NCBI GenBank assembly: GCA_032629725.1
Contig: JAFEVB010000002.1
Location: forward strand, 434,001 to 498,000
Direction: 5' to 3'
Length of the DNA stretch: 64,000 nt
Origin: Gremmenia infestans
Lineage: Eukaryota; Ascomycota; Leotiomycetes; Helotiales; Hamatocanthoscyphaceae
The translations under genes were made by a program, and so were the position numbers. The notes below the pieces were generated by a model. The model searched no databases. It was given only the letters and a program-made list of their open reading frames with translations, and was not told the origin of the DNA. Shown here one piece after another: positions 1 through 10,927 of this stretch. Every line of letters starts with the position of its first letter. The first letter of the stretch is position 1.

Positions 1-1647
1 CTTTGTAAATGCCCATTGCTAGAGAAGTTAGTAGCCTGTCCTTGGTTTCCAAGAGCTTTCTCTATAAAACCGATTAGAAATGATTAGCATTTCGTATGAC
101 CTAGGCGGAAGTACTTACCGCGACATTGCGGATCACTAGAGTAGCTTCAGGATCAATCATCCCATCATCATCTTCAACATTGCCATTGCCATTGTCATCA
201 TCATAGTCATCCTCATCTGCATCTTCAACAGTCGCCTGATATGGAGCTTGAGCTTCAGCCACATCCTCAGTATCATCGTGATAATCAGCATATGCATCCG
301 TGAAAGGGGTTCTCCATCTACAAATAGATAGCGTCAGCAATACTCAACCCAGATCCCTAAGCCCCCTAAAACTCCCTCAACATCAAAGATCCACCAGATC
401 GTCAGAACAGAACCTGGATTACTTACCCAGCTGCGCGAAACTCCGGATCATCGTCATGTTCCAACTCCCACCTATCCATCAGGTCAAGCAACTCGTCTCC
501 CTCAACACCCTTCCCTCTACATTCCCTCCAATACTCGGCTCTCGCCTCCCTAAATTTCGCTTCCCCAACATATGAAGCAAAGGCATCCTTGCGGTCTTGC
601 TGGCAAGGAAGCCTTTTGAGCAGGTCCATTGCCATGGGCGAGGCGGCTTTCTGTGAGAGGCAGAGCTTGAGGCTTTCGTCTTCGTACTCGATGCTGAATA
701 GGATTTCTTCTCGTGAGGCAGAGGAGGATAGGGGGGTAAGGAGGCGGTTTTTTATGGACTGGATGGGTAAGGTGGGGTGGAGTCGAAGCCGGCCGGAATT
801 TCTTATTCTCTCCTCTCCTGTTTTGTTGTCAGCGTCTGAACGCGCAGTTGTCCCTTCTTCTCTGCTATCTGAATATAGACCTTGTTTGGCAGAAAATTAT
901 AGATATGAATGGGAGAGGGAAGACTGAAGGGAGGAATGGGGACATACGCTTCTCGATATCAGCTGCAATAGAACCTACTGTCTCAACCAGCTTCTGTCCA
1001 CTACGCTTAAACCAATCTTCAGCAAACTTCCGATCGCATGCGTAGCCATTATCAGCAGTCTTCTTCAAAACTATATCAATCATACGATTTTGCCTTTCGT
1101 CAAGTTGCCTACCATTCAATACTTTAGTCAGCCTTGTCTCCTCTCCAACCGAATCAAGTATCAACAACAAAGTAGTGAATTGCCACGTTCTTTCCAACAA
1201 ACGAAAATCGCCGAAAAGAAAGAATCAAGAGAGGAAGACTTACGCCGGAACAGCAAACAGATGCTCACACAACTTATTCTTGCAAACCCCAGGCCCTTTA
1301 CACGTCTTCGGAAACCTCTTCCCCGCCGCCCTCTTCGTCATGCTCTTATACTCCTGACGCAGCGTCCTGTTCCCATCTTGTGCCTTCTTGGTCTCCTCCA
1401 ACGCCTTCAGCTGATCGATATGGGCTACTAACCTTTGCGTCATTGCCGAGACTGTAGGTGATTCTTTGGATGATGATGATGGTGGTGGTGGTGGTGGTGG
1501 TGATGAGGGCTTGTCCTTGTCCTCGTCTTGGAAATCGGCATATCTTGTTGTTGGTGGTACTAGGTGTGGGTGGAATTTGTAGCCAAGGCTTGTGAGGTGT
1601 TCGAATGCAACGACGCTCGCTACATGTCTGGCTGCGAATTCCTCCAT
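1..1647 (-). CDS. Conserved fungal protein of unknown function (3' end off the left edge)
   Basis: Multi-exon gene read right to left and leaving the window at base 1. Start chosen at the ATG at 1647 (MEEFAARHVASV). Exon 1 runs to about 1244 and carries a Pro/Ser low-complexity run coded by a GGT-type repeat near 1470-1500, then a cysteine motif C-x5-C-x4-C (KTCKGPGVCKNKLCEH). The donor GTAAGT at 1243 is followed by an exon at about 1125-948 (LTKVLNGRQLDERQNRMID, donor GTATGT), an exon from about 800 to 430 (IQSIKNRLLTPL...DLLKRLPCQQDRK, donor GTAAGT) and an acidic exon (EDADEDDYDDDNGNGN) ending at the donor near 119. The last visible exon starts near 70. The exon chain stays in frame, so the gene looks intact. 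I do not recognise a named domain; the Cys cluster might bind metal. Confidence 0.6.
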
Positions 1648-2369
1648 CGCGGACGGGAGACGGAGGCAGATGCACTCAAGCGAGAAAGGGGGCGTGTCAC
1701 TCGGACGAAAAAAATGATATTCTTCGAACCAAGGATAGATGAATATTAATTGTGCAGAATGATATACAGCTGATGGGGAGCAGGTGTGAAGATGAGCTTT
1801 AGGCAGTGAAGAAAGACTTGGTTTCGAACTATTTACATCGTTCCTGCCCCTTCTACTAAACAGCGGAATGCCGCATATTCTATCTCCAAACGATTGATAC
1901 AAACGACAAGGGCAAATCAGACACTTTGATTGATCGATTATGAACTTTGAAAGTTTTTTCTCCGGGTCAACTGAGATTGATGTCTGCAAAGAAAGGGAGT
2001 TCAGGGTGTCTTGCTTTCCCGTTTGCTGAAGATCTGTACAAAGCCTAATCTTTGCTGCAAACACTGCTCTTCGGAGAAGAGATGAAGCCAAGAGCCACAA
2101 TAGGAAATAGTACACTTGGTAATACGCAGATAACTTGTAAAACTTTCGGTACTAGATTTCGTCTTCGAATTTTCAACCTGATAAAGACCGTCTCTTGAGC
2201 CCAGATTCAGCGTCAATAGTATTGTGAACATCATTCAAATAGAACAAGCTTCATCAGAAGTCGCGGAAATTCAACTCTGTACCCCCCTTTCTCACAGTAG
2301 ACCTATCCACTAGGTTAGGGGATGTTGGGTATTTCTTGTTTCATTAATTAGATAGTTCAGGTACTGATA
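1648..2369. other. Intergenic, no gene seen
   Basis: Between two genes on the minus strand. Open frames here lack a conserved motif or convincing splice chain. It probably holds the promoter of the left-edge gene and the 3' end of its neighbour. Confidence 0.5.
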
Positions 2370-3020
2370 TTACACAGAAATCTGCACAACAGCCCTCCTC
2401 AGACCCGGCTTTTGTTGCTCGGCTGCAGGCATGTCCCAAAAGTTCTCCACCGCCGGACCATTCCCCCCATGACACGGGCATTTATGCACCTTCTTATAGG
2501 CATCCTTCAATTCTTCATTCCCCTGTCCGTTTGTAATCGTCTTCAATTGATCCTCCGAGAATATCGATGGATTCGTCGCTTCCTCGTCTTCATCTGAGCT
2601 ACTACTCTCCTCCCCCGCTATCCTTGGCGGTTGTGCTGCAGCCGACCCGAATCTCTGTAGACCCAACCCCTCATCCTCCTCATCATCTTCTTCGAGATCC
2701 TCATCGTCGTCCTCTTCTAAATCATCCTCTAGCTGTGGTGGAGGTGGTGGACTCCTGCGACCTTCTGCGCCGTTGTTGCGTTGCTTTGTTTTCCCGCTGA
2801 AGCTCACGCGTCTTTGTTCGGCTGGTGTTGGTCCTGCGATTGTGTCTTCTTCTTCCTCCTCCTCCTCATCCTCCTCGATTTCTGCAATTCGGAGCCGCAG
2901 CTTATCTAGCGTGAATGCATGGCCTAGGATGAAGCGGAGATTCCGATCTGGACGATCTGCGGCCAGCTGCAGCTTGCATTGAGCTGTATGGGCTATCTTG
3001 ATGGTTTCTGCAACAGACAT
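2370..3020 (-). CDS. Conserved fungal acidic protein, function unknown
   Basis: Single-exon ORF of 216 aa. The first ~50 residues look like an ordered conserved helix region (AETIKIAHTAQCKLQLAADR, then LRFILGHAFTLDKLRLRIAE). A long glutamate/aspartate-rich low-complexity middle follows (about residues 48-150), and a C-terminal part with a possible metal-binding patch (HKCPCHGG) ends in PGLRRAVVQISV. The pattern of ordered N-terminus, acidic linker and short conserved tail suggests a nuclear or chaperone-like protein, but that is inference only. No signal peptide or membrane segment. It has the same orientation as the left-edge gene with a ~0.7 kb gap. Confidence 0.7.
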   Translation of the reverse strand: MSVAETIKIAHTAQCKLQLAADRPDRNLRFILGHAFTLDKLRLRIAEIEEDEEEEEEEDTIAGPTPAEQRRVSFSGKTKQRNNGAEGRRSPPPPPQLEDDLEEDDDEDLEEDDEEDEGLGLQRFGSAAAQPPRIAGEESSSSDEDEEATNPSIFSEDQLKTITNGQGNEELKDAYKKVHKCPCHGGNGPAVENFWDMPAAEQQKPGLRRAVVQISV

Positions 3021-3621
3021 TTTGACAATGTAGATATCGGGACGTTTTACGATTTGCAGTTGTGGGTACTATGTTAATGATCCGAAAGCCCTGGATGGAG
3101 TAGATGGCGAGACGTAGAAAAATGAAGATGACAGATTCAGAGGTTACTTACTTGGACATGTAAGCTGAAAATATAGGAACTCAGTTCCTCTGCATCCGGG
3201 CAGCGGGGCGCTAGTGGTGGGCTGTCTTCAGCCTGGAATGCTGACAGCGGGTGCGGTGCGGGGTATTTCCACTGCTTTGTAATCACGATGCATAAGCCGG
3301 AACCTCCCCCTATTTGTAATCCTCCAAGCCATAAAGGTATAACTAGGCACCCTCTATTACTAATAAACCTGGGGAACCTTTATAAAGTTTGGCCCTAGGC
3401 CCTTCATCGAAAATTTGCGATTAATAGTAATGCTTCCTATGACTAATCTTACGCACGAACTGGATTTTATCAGGCCCCCGCTTCAATATCTTAGTAGAGA
3501 CAAGGCGAGGGAGTTCCTCCACACTGGAAATAGCCGCATTAGACATAATCCTGCAAACTTTCCACATTTATTCAAGCCAAATTGCCTGCTATTTTAGTCC
3601 TCAATGCTTTGTACAAAAACT
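3021..3621. other. Intergenic, no gene seen
   Basis: Holds the upstream region of the acidic-protein gene and the 3' flank of the GH105 gene. Rich in short C/T runs near 3300-3360; no conserved ORF. Confidence 0.5.
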
Positions 3622-4855
3622 CTACAATTCTAAGAGTTCGATCTCATAGCTTGCATAGATAAATGGACCCGCCCCCTTAAAGTCGTTCTCATCTACTTTT
3701 ATCCCAATATAATACTAAAACATTATTAGCGCAATGTTACATTCTAGTATCTTGACAAGGTCCCAGACGTTCAAGAACAAAAGGAAACCAACTAACCTCA
3801 AAAGTTGCATTGCTCCCCAAGCTGCCCACTACTACAGTCCCTTCCCAATTCAAGGTAGATTTCGTCCCATTTTGTGCCACGAACTTCGTCGTCATGAGGC
3901 TAAATGCCTTCTGTGCTGTCTCCAGATACATAGCACTGTCAATATACCCCAGCCTAATTGCTTTCAAGAAAGAATAGGTAAACATTGCCGTCGCGCTGCT
4001 CTCGATATAGTTGCCCTTCATTCCAGGATAAGGTGCGTCCATAACCAGCCACCAACCCCCCGAAGCATCTTGCGCGGCCTTTACCCCAACAGCCAAACTC
4101 TCCATGTACCCCAGCAATTTCGCATACCCAGAACGCGATTTTGGAAAGTAGTCCAGAACGTCAATTAACGCCATGAAGTACCATCCAACTGCTCTATCCC
4201 ACACATGAGGCGCCGCACCCGTAACCGGGTCCGCCCAAACTGCCACCTTGGATTCGTCATAGCCATGAGCCAGCAGATTGCTCGTCTTGTTCCGACAATG
4301 CTCTTCAATCAGATCGAATTGCAAGATAATGTCATCCCAAGCCGTAGCGTTGTTCGCGTCGAATAGCTGGTTCCACTGAGCGTAAAATGGTTCAGCCATG
4401 TATATGCCATCCAGCCACATCTGATTGGGATAATCAGGGCTCCGGTGCCAAAACCCACCCAGCGGCGTCCGTGGCTGCCGGTCCAACTGAGCTCTCAACT
4501 GGCCCGCTGCCGTCCTGTACCGCGCGTCTTGAGTACTCTGGTAAAGAAACAGCAAGTTGGGTCCTATGCGTAAGTCATCTAAGGAGTACAGGGACGTAGA
4601 GTAATTCCCGCCCAGATTGCCAGCTGAATCTACAAATTGGTCGACTTGAGACTTGATGTAGTTGTAGTAGGTGGCATTACCGGTTTTGTTGTAGGCTAGT
4701 TCAAAACCGCGGTATAGGACTGCGTTGGCGTAGTGGCGGTCTGCTGTGACGCCCCGTGTGATAAAGGAGTCGCTCATCCATGTGGAATATGGTTGTGTGG
4801 CATAGCTGATAGGGATCAACAGCAGAAGGGCAAGTATGTCGAAAGTGAAGAACAT
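3622..4855 (-). CDS. Secreted GH105/GH88-like unsaturated rhamnogalacturonyl (uronyl) hydrolase
   Basis: Two exons, 4855-3797 and 3714-3622, joining in phase 0 to a 383-aa protein. I prefer the ATG at 4855 because it gives a clean signal peptide (MFFTFDILALLLLIPISYA); upstream in-frame residues lack one. The unspliced frame would end in a non-conserved tail, whereas the donor GTTAGT at 3796 and acceptor TTTTAG at 3715 give the expected ending (YYIGIKVDENDFKGAGPFIYAS). Family motifs include MWLDGIYMAEPFYAQW, with the aspartate that acts in the YteR-type hydration mechanism, HVWDRAVGWYFMALID, ASGGWW and NYIESSATAMF. Known role of the family: removes Δ4,5-unsaturated uronic acid from rhamnogalacturonan oligomers made by pectin lyases. 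It probably works outside the cell on plant cell wall. Six or so N-glycosylation sequons agree with secretion. Confidence 0.9.
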
Positions 4856-5767
4856 TGTCAGGGAAGAGAAAAATGAGTATGAATATAAGATGATAATGTC
4901 AACCAGTATGGCACTTTTGTATTTGGGGAGTTGAAGGGCCGCGTCGAAGGAATATACAAAATATAGGTAGTCCCCTAGAGTTTGCAAAAACTAAGTTGAC
5001 TCGGGTCAAGTACCCCGACTCAATTTCTCCGTCCTGGTGCTCGCGCCATTGGGGAATGGAGCTTGGAATGAGTACATTGCCTGTAATACTTGAACATGCG
5101 GACTTTATCCAATTGGTTTCCGATTCAAGGGAAGTGCGGGGTGCTTAGCGGCTGTACCCCTTTTTCGTCTTGGCATGCAGGGCTCTTTTCCGTTCGAGAA
5201 ATGATGTACATTTGTGTTCCGCAGTGAAACAAGTGCAGAGGATTGACACACGGAATTGAAAACCTAGGATTGGATTGCCTTGAATTTGTGAGATTTTAGC
5301 AGCTCTTGCCCAGTCCAATGGCGAGCCCCTATTCCTTACTGCGGGGTCCCCAGAATTTAGCGAGCAATCGCTACTGTTTCGGGGGCAATGTCCGCCGAGC
5401 AGTACCTAGGTATCTTGGTATGAAAATTAAGGCTTTGCTCTTACGCTTATCTTCTATAATGTTTTGTGGCCGCTCTTACAAAGGAAAAAGCTTAGCGGTG
5501 GAAAGAAGAAGCAGCTCTAATTTATTAAGTGCTAGGTAGCAACGTAAGATCTTAGCATTGCCAATCTCATTCCCTAACTCTCAACAAGACTCATTCCTGA
5601 CAAAATGCACCTCCACGTCGCCGTTTCCACAGCTACCGAATGTAGCACGGGGTGCTTCAACTCAGGAACACCCCAGAAGAAAAAGCCAAAAACGCATACA
5701 AAGCCAACAAACTTGCCAAACTAACTTTCCTGGACTATTTCCAGCTCTCTAGACCATGTCATTTACC
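4856..5767. other. Intergenic, no convincing gene
   Basis: Upstream region of the GH105 gene. Several short open frames on the plus strand have no recognisable domain, no signal peptide and no splice support. Confidence 0.45.
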
Positions 5768-6777
5768 TTGCAACACCGCGTACAGTTTGAAGCGCCATGA
5801 CTTCTGCCGAACAGGCAATAAAATTCAATGAAACCAGGCAATATCCAAATACCAGTCGTTGCGACCAAGGTGCCAGCTCACAGCCGCATGTGAAACTTCA
5901 GAAAGTGTAAATACAACGAAAGTTACAATCGTCTTGTATGCATATCCTCCTTGCTGAAAGCTCAGACTGTGCGCTATAAGCTGTCCGTAGTTCGGGTAGG
6001 GCCTGATAACCAAAAGTTCCTGAGACTCGTCGCTGACGTAGGTCTTCCCAATAGGGCGGGCCAGTCCTTGGCTTCATCTAGGCCAACCAAGACGAAGAAA
6101 CAAGCTAGCACGGAATTGGCGCTGTCTAAAAAGACCACACTTTCCCAGATCCAGTTTATAGCAGTGTAGCCTCGAACAACGAGTTCGCGGTCTTCCACTT
6201 TGGGCCAGCGGTGAAAGTATGTTTGTTGCACGGGCGAAACGTCTTCTGGAAGATACGTAACTATTGTCTCCGAAAATAACGATGGAATGATGTGAAACTG
6301 GATGTAATAGTATATCGGAAGCTTGATAAGTCGTAGGAAGATGAAAACCGAGAGAGGTTGAACTTTAGCATTGGAATTGATCTCGGGATGTGGCTTTGAC
6401 AAGAGGATCTGCGGATTCCCCCATAGTTTATAGGTAGCCCGGAGGTCATAGTGGTGCCGTTGTCCAGACGATTGATTTTGTTCTGTAGAACGGTGCGTTT
6501 CAAGGCAAGGTGCGGGCCATTTCTCAACATACAGTAGTGAAACAACGTGGAAGATGTTGAGTAATAGTACCTGGCTCCAGAAGCTCGTGAGGTTGGGAAC
6601 GAACCATAATTTCTTTGATGGAGTAAACGAAAGGATCGAAAAAGTGATGAGGAATGGCAGAAGGTATAGTTGATGCTTTTGGTTCGGGAAATGCAACGCA
6701 ATGCAGAACACCAGAAATGAAAGTGCGAGATAAACGACAGGTACACAGCATAATATTAATGAACTAGCAACTGCCAT
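5768..6777 (-). pseudogene. Wax-synthase-like MBOAT acyltransferase, apparently decayed
   Basis: Start taken at the ATG at 6777. The N-terminal ~230 residues read open, with several hydrophobic helices, and reach the family segment LDEAKDWPALLGR...SLRNFW near 6020. The frame then ends shortly after, but the adjacent frame continues the homology (QLIAHSLSF, YAYKTIVTFVVF, SEVSHAAVSW, RNDWYLDIAWF; 5990-5828), including the SxxSH histidine typical of MBOAT enzymes. A second break follows: the text after AWF continues in another frame as NFIACSAEVMALQTVRGVA, ending near 5768. I found no plausible introns for the two breaks, since the fits would be 31-44 bp and leave odd joins. Family role: O-acylation of alcohols or secondary metabolites in ER membranes. 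Unusual introns could rescue it, so the call is moderate. Confidence 0.6.
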
Positions 6778-7043
6778 GGTGGACAAAGAGTAAAGAGGTC
6801 GCCCTAGCGTTGACGATATTATCGTTGATAGCCCTCAGCCCCTTTTGAATTAAGCGAGCGTGGTTGAATGGGTCTGTGCTGTTTCTTTATGAATCACTCT
6901 CATATGACGTTGTACGACGTACAAGACATCGCTTTACATTAATTGCACACAGCACTGATGGACTTTCCTCTTCTAACAAACTTATCACATCAAGAAAGCC
7001 ATCAACCGAAGGATTATCACGGATAAAACACTAACAACCAACA

Positions 7044-7693
7044 ATGAACGTGCTTCTTCAACCCCCATCAGTTCCTGTTGCCATATTTGAGGATACGATC
7101 AGCAAGGGAGAGACAAGTCTCACTATGTACTGCCATGATCGCACCTTCGACAACATCACCGTACTCGGCGAAGCGAACGAGAAGCTGTTCACCGTGGAGA
7201 GCAAAGGCAGCGGAGCATTAAGCGGGCGCCGAACAGTCAAAGATGCTTCTGGCGCTCACATCTTCGACATACGCCATTTCGGCTATGCGTTCAGTAAAAA
7301 ATGGGCAGTCGAGAGTCCTAGCGGTCGGGAAGTAGCCACTTTGCGGATGGTCCAAGCACTGGGCAGGGAACACTCGGCTTTTGATATGGCGCTCCTGAAT
7401 GAGGCTGATAAAGGTTACGAGGTGCAAGTTGAGATTCGGCAAGAGGACTGGAGCGCACTTCTGACAACGGTAAATATTGGCGGCTCAACGGTTGCTGAAA
7501 TTCGAGTCTTGGAGTCAAATGATGCCCTTCATCTTGAAGGCAAAGATAGAAGCGTCTGGGAGGCTCGACTTGCTGGTGGAGTAGAGCGTGCGCTGGTAAG
7601 TACAAATACGTTGTCATCTATCAACACTAAATTTTTGGCTATCATGCTCTGCAGTGCTGAGCAGTATCATGTCTACAGGCAGTAGACCCTTAG
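7044..7693 (+). CDS. LURP-one-related (tubby C-terminal-like) protein
   Basis: Starts at the ATG at 7044 (MNVLLQPPSVPVAIF). The 180-residue body matches the LURP-one/tubby-like barrel: an opening Pro-Val segment, LTMYCHDRTFDNITVLGEANEKLFTV split over β-strands, SGRRTVKDASGAHIFDIRH, and a later VGGS-type turn (VNIGGSTVAEIRV). The donor GTAAGT after GGVERAL at 7595 and acceptor CTACAG at 7678 would give a short second exon ending AVDP at 7693; without splicing the frame stops at 7685. The usual family ending (a hydrophobic helix with a VxLDEM-like tail) is not seen, so the C-terminus may be shortened. Fungal members have no firmly assigned biochemistry; phospholipid binding or scramblase-like behaviour has been proposed from the shared fold. 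Divergent from the MBOAT relic across 266 bp. Confidence 0.75.
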
Positions 7694-9005
7694 TTTGTGA
7701 TACCAAAGAACTCAGATATTGCTGGAGGGAGTGAGCGTGGCTTCTTCGTGTACGTTGAATGGGAACTGGAGACACTCTGATGCTGGTGCTTAAAGAGCTT
7801 GACCTCGATGCAGAGTGTAATGGATATAGCGCATACAATGGTTATGAAACAACCATAAATCAACGGGCCACCTCATATCCCGAACTCGCACTTCTTGAAT
7901 TCATAGTGGTGCATGTGAGATTGACAACGAAACAAGTCTTATATCATATATTATCTATAGTAGATCAGAAGTTCGGGGACTACAAGAGGCTCAATCCATA
8001 GGTAAATAGAAGTGAGGCCGTTTAAGTAGGGGCCCCAGAAAACGCTAAAACCAATATCATAGGGCGTCTGGATTAGATCAGAACGCTAGCTCGCAAACAA
8101 TATTCTTTCTGAAGAATAGATACTCTATTGACGACATTGGCTTGTGCCGTACATGCAGCAAGGCAAGGCACGCGGTGAATACTCGAAAAGCTGGTCGATT
8201 TCTTAGACACGGGTGATTGCGTGAATATTGAATATTTCTCAACTGCTGGAGGGTATCAATGATATGTACCATAATTTTGAGCGCCGAGACTTGATGTATT
8301 TATTGTTTAGCAGAAGTAAGAAGATATTCAAAGGGGGTTTATAAGGTTATAAGGAATATGGTGCCTTTGCTAAAGAGATAGAATGGAACACTGGCCCCAG
8401 CGTTTGAGAGACAGGAGTGGAAATTTATAGCGCCGGAGAGACTAGATACTGTTATTAAGAGTTTTATGATGGTGGGGAGAAAGGGTGAATTTAGGTGATT
8501 TGAGGAGTTTAAAAAACGGGCGCATGAATGTGAATGATTGCTGACAATGAATAGGATCAAGAACTGGGTATAAGGTTTCTCGATAAGCTTTCTCACTCGG
8601 AGCAATTGATATTTAGGATACATCCGCTCAAAAGTTTAGCAAATAGAAGGAGGTAGGAGGGTGAACCCCAAGTAGCTCTTTGAGCCAACATTAAATTGAT
8701 AACGTATCCTGTACGTATCTTGAATAGAGTACGCAGAGAATGTGTGATAATCTGAGCCCGAAATACAACAATGGAGTTGAAACGCGCAGTGAATTATTCA
8801 CTCCCACAGGAACTAAAATTGACAAAGAATCTGTATTGAATGCGACGCTTCAATTACGGCATATGGGATATAAGTAAGATCCAAGTTCCCAGTTCTGTCT
8901 TTGACAAATAACGCCCCCTCCACAACCAACTCTTGTTTAGCCACAACCATTTCCGAGACCCCCGAAGCAATCAATTGCAATCAACCAACCCAGCAGCTAT
9001 TCATC
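7694..9005. other. Long AT-rich intergenic stretch
   Basis: 1.3 kb without a supportable gene. Small frames (7759-8001, 8078-8272, 8339-8623) show no family features. It carries the promoter of the secreted precursor that follows; the pyrimidine-rich stretch near 8915-8945 looks like a fungal 5' leader. Confidence 0.45.
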
Positions 9006-9956
9006 ATGATGGCTTTCTCCAAAATCACCAGCTTCGGCTCAGTTCTCACCCTCTTGGCTCTCTTCATGACCCCCATCCTCATCGCAGGCATCCCGGTTGA
9101 CAGTAATGTTGACATTCGGCCTAAGTGTTCTTACACGGTCTCCTGTATCCCGCAACATGCAGCTCCTACTCGCAGTCGCCGAGACGAGGACGGTAGTACC
9201 TGGCAGGACAAACCATACCACCCCCGAAACGGTGCCAGAGACGAGGACAGTGGCCCCGGTTACTGGAGCACTACTAGTCATCACAGCATTCCCATTGCCA
9301 ATCCAACTGGTGCTGCTGTTACTAGAGGCGAGGATAGTGGTCCCGGTGGTCCCGGTCACTGGAGCTGTACTAGCATTCCCGTTGCCAATCCAACTGGTGA
9401 CGGTTACTGGAGCTGTACTACTTTCCACAGCATTCCCATCGCCAATCCAACTGTTGCTCTCAACAAGCGTGATCCTAAGGTCACCAAGATTGGTCCCGTC
9501 AAGGAAGATAGCAATGCCACCCCAACACCACCCCAGAGCAAGCGTGCTCCTTATGTCACCAAGATTGGACCCGTCAAAAAGGATGTCATTCCAACTACAT
9601 GCACGACCATCCTCTTCGTCCCCGCAACACTCACCAAAGGGCCCGTCAAGACAACAGTAAGTACAACGCCCTTTCCCATTGTGCTCAATCTCATGTACTC
9701 AAACTCCTCACTACACACACCCTCATAAGGGAAATTTTCCTTCCTCTGCTCTTGAAGCACTCTTGACTAGGAAATAACTGACTCCCCCGTCATCTAGTGG
9801 AATGCAACCACGACGATCACTAGTACCGTGAGATGCAACGGCTGCGACCTAGCAGTCAGCAGCGATGGTGGAGCTGGTCCTATGATCCCGTTCACTACAA
9901 CTACAACGGCGGTTGGTCCTTCGACTACCACGGCGTATGTTTGTGAGGAGATATAG
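9006..9956 (+). CDS. Secreted repeat precursor with Kex2-type sites (KEP-like), C-terminal Cys module
   Basis: Two exons, 9006-9656 and 9798-9956 (GTAAGT donor, CTAG acceptor, phase 0), giving 269 aa. The start at 9006 gives a signal peptide (MMAFSKITSF...LLALFMTPILIAG). Two kinds of internal repeat can be read. One is GYW/GHW-S-x-T...SIPIANPT, three copies at about residues 80-155, spaced by GEDSGPG-type linkers. The other is KR-[DA]P-x-VTKIGPV-K, two copies at about residues 157-195, each preceded by Lys-Arg. Such dibasic-flanked repeats are the hallmark of Kex2-processed fungal precursors, which yield pheromones or cyclic RiPPs. The tail (TCTTILFVPATLTKGPVKTTWNATTTIT, then RCNGCDLAV) is a Cys-containing Thr-rich module that I believe recurs in fungal secreted proteins. 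No UstY-like (DUF3328) enzyme is visible nearby. The product could also simply be a processed cell-wall protein. Confidence 0.7.
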
Positions 9957-10366
9957 TGTGATGTAAATTTGGGCTGTGTTTAGAAGCTCGTCAGAATCAA
10001 AATCCTCGTGATGGGCACAAAGGCTGTTAGCACAGCTAGCTTTAGGCATTCTACGTTTCCGCACCTGCAGCGTTCTGTCTCACATTGGTGGGAGAGATAG
10101 GAGCTGATTTTTTTGCCCGCACACTTGTGCAGATGCATTGCTTTATGGGAGTGCATGTCGTTGAGCGCGAAGAAAAAGCTGATCTTCATAGACTTGCAAA
10201 ATGCATTTTGAAAATCCGAAAAGTACAAAATCAATGCAACAAATTTGCCATGCAAAATTCCCAGTATGATTATGAACGTCATGTGAAAAAGGCCGCTCAC
10301 CGAGCTGCCATCATTTTCCCTAATCCCCAACGCCACGCTATGCAATTCCAATCCACTTCCAATCCA
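9957..10366. other. Intergenic, convergent 3' flanks
   Basis: Lies between the 3' ends of the secreted precursor (+) and IMP3 (-). No motif-bearing ORF; probably the two transcription termination regions. Confidence 0.5.
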
Positions 10367-10927
10367 TCATAGCAAATCAAAATCATCCAGCTTCTCCCTG
10401 TACTTCAGGATATTCCTCTTAATCTTGCTTCCATCCACCCAGGTAACAAAGTCCTCCATGCCACGCGTGACAAGAAACGCCGTATCTGTAATCGTTTCCG
10501 TCCCAACCCTAACATGTCCCTGCTCGATAATCTTCGTAGCAGCCTGAACCGTCTCCGCCATCCTCAGCCTTGTCATCACGACCGGAAGCCTACGTCTACA
10601 AAATGCGGACACCGTGACGTTCTTCTCGACTTCAGACAGCTTGGCGGTGCTGGAGGTCGAGGGCAGGATACCCATGTCGTGCAGCTTGGAGAGCAGGAGC
10701 GTCTCGTGTTTGAGCCGGAAGGGGGAGTCTGGGGGAAGGGCGGATAGTCGGTGGGCTAGTTGTTTGAGGCTTCCGGCGAGACGGTTGTATTTTGCATAGT
10801 CGCTGGGTTTTTGGATGTTGTAGCGCCGTATAACCGCTGCGTCTCTGTGGTCGTTGTCGCCTTTGTAGGTAGTGAAGTCAACTTTTCGGAGGAGCTTCTG
10901 CTCATGATGCTTCAATTTGCGAACCAT
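10367..10927 (-). CDS. IMP3: U3 snoRNP protein Imp3 (S4-domain)
   Basis: Intact single-exon 186-aa protein, close to the usual length of yeast Imp3. Start MVRKLKHHEQKLLRKVDF is the canonical family opening, and YNIQKPSDYAKYNRL is characteristic. Residues ~107-170 form the S4 RNA-binding domain (CRRRLPVVMTRLRMAETVQ, IEQGHVRVG, FLVTRGMEDFVTW). Established role: links U3 snoRNA to the 5' ETS/18S region in the nucleolar small-subunit processome with Imp4 and Mpp10, needed for early 18S pre-rRNA cleavage. It shares a 175-bp divergent intergenic region with a mitochondrial ribosomal protein gene. Confidence 0.96.
   Translation of the reverse strand: MVRKLKHHEQKLLRKVDFTTYKGDNDHRDAAVIRRYNIQKPSDYAKYNRLAGSLKQLAHRLSALPPDSPFRLKHETLLLSKLHDMGILPSTSSTAKLSEVEKNVTVSAFCRRRLPVVMTRLRMAETVQAATKIIEQGHVRVGTETITDTAFLVTRGMEDFVTWVDGSKIKRNILKYREKLDDFDLL

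Noticed and set aside
5306..5752. Small plus-strand ORFs upstream of the MBOAT relic
   Set aside because: No domain, signal peptide or codon pattern of a gene.
9039..9428. Opposite-strand ORF with Gly/Ser/Thr-rich repeats inside the repeat precursor
   Set aside because: It mirrors the coding repeats of the plus strand, lacks a signal peptide and splice support, and the plus frame has both.
9097..9660. Overlapping plus-strand frame of 187 aa
   Set aside because: No signal peptide and no continuation across the intron; explained by the repeat structure of the true frame.
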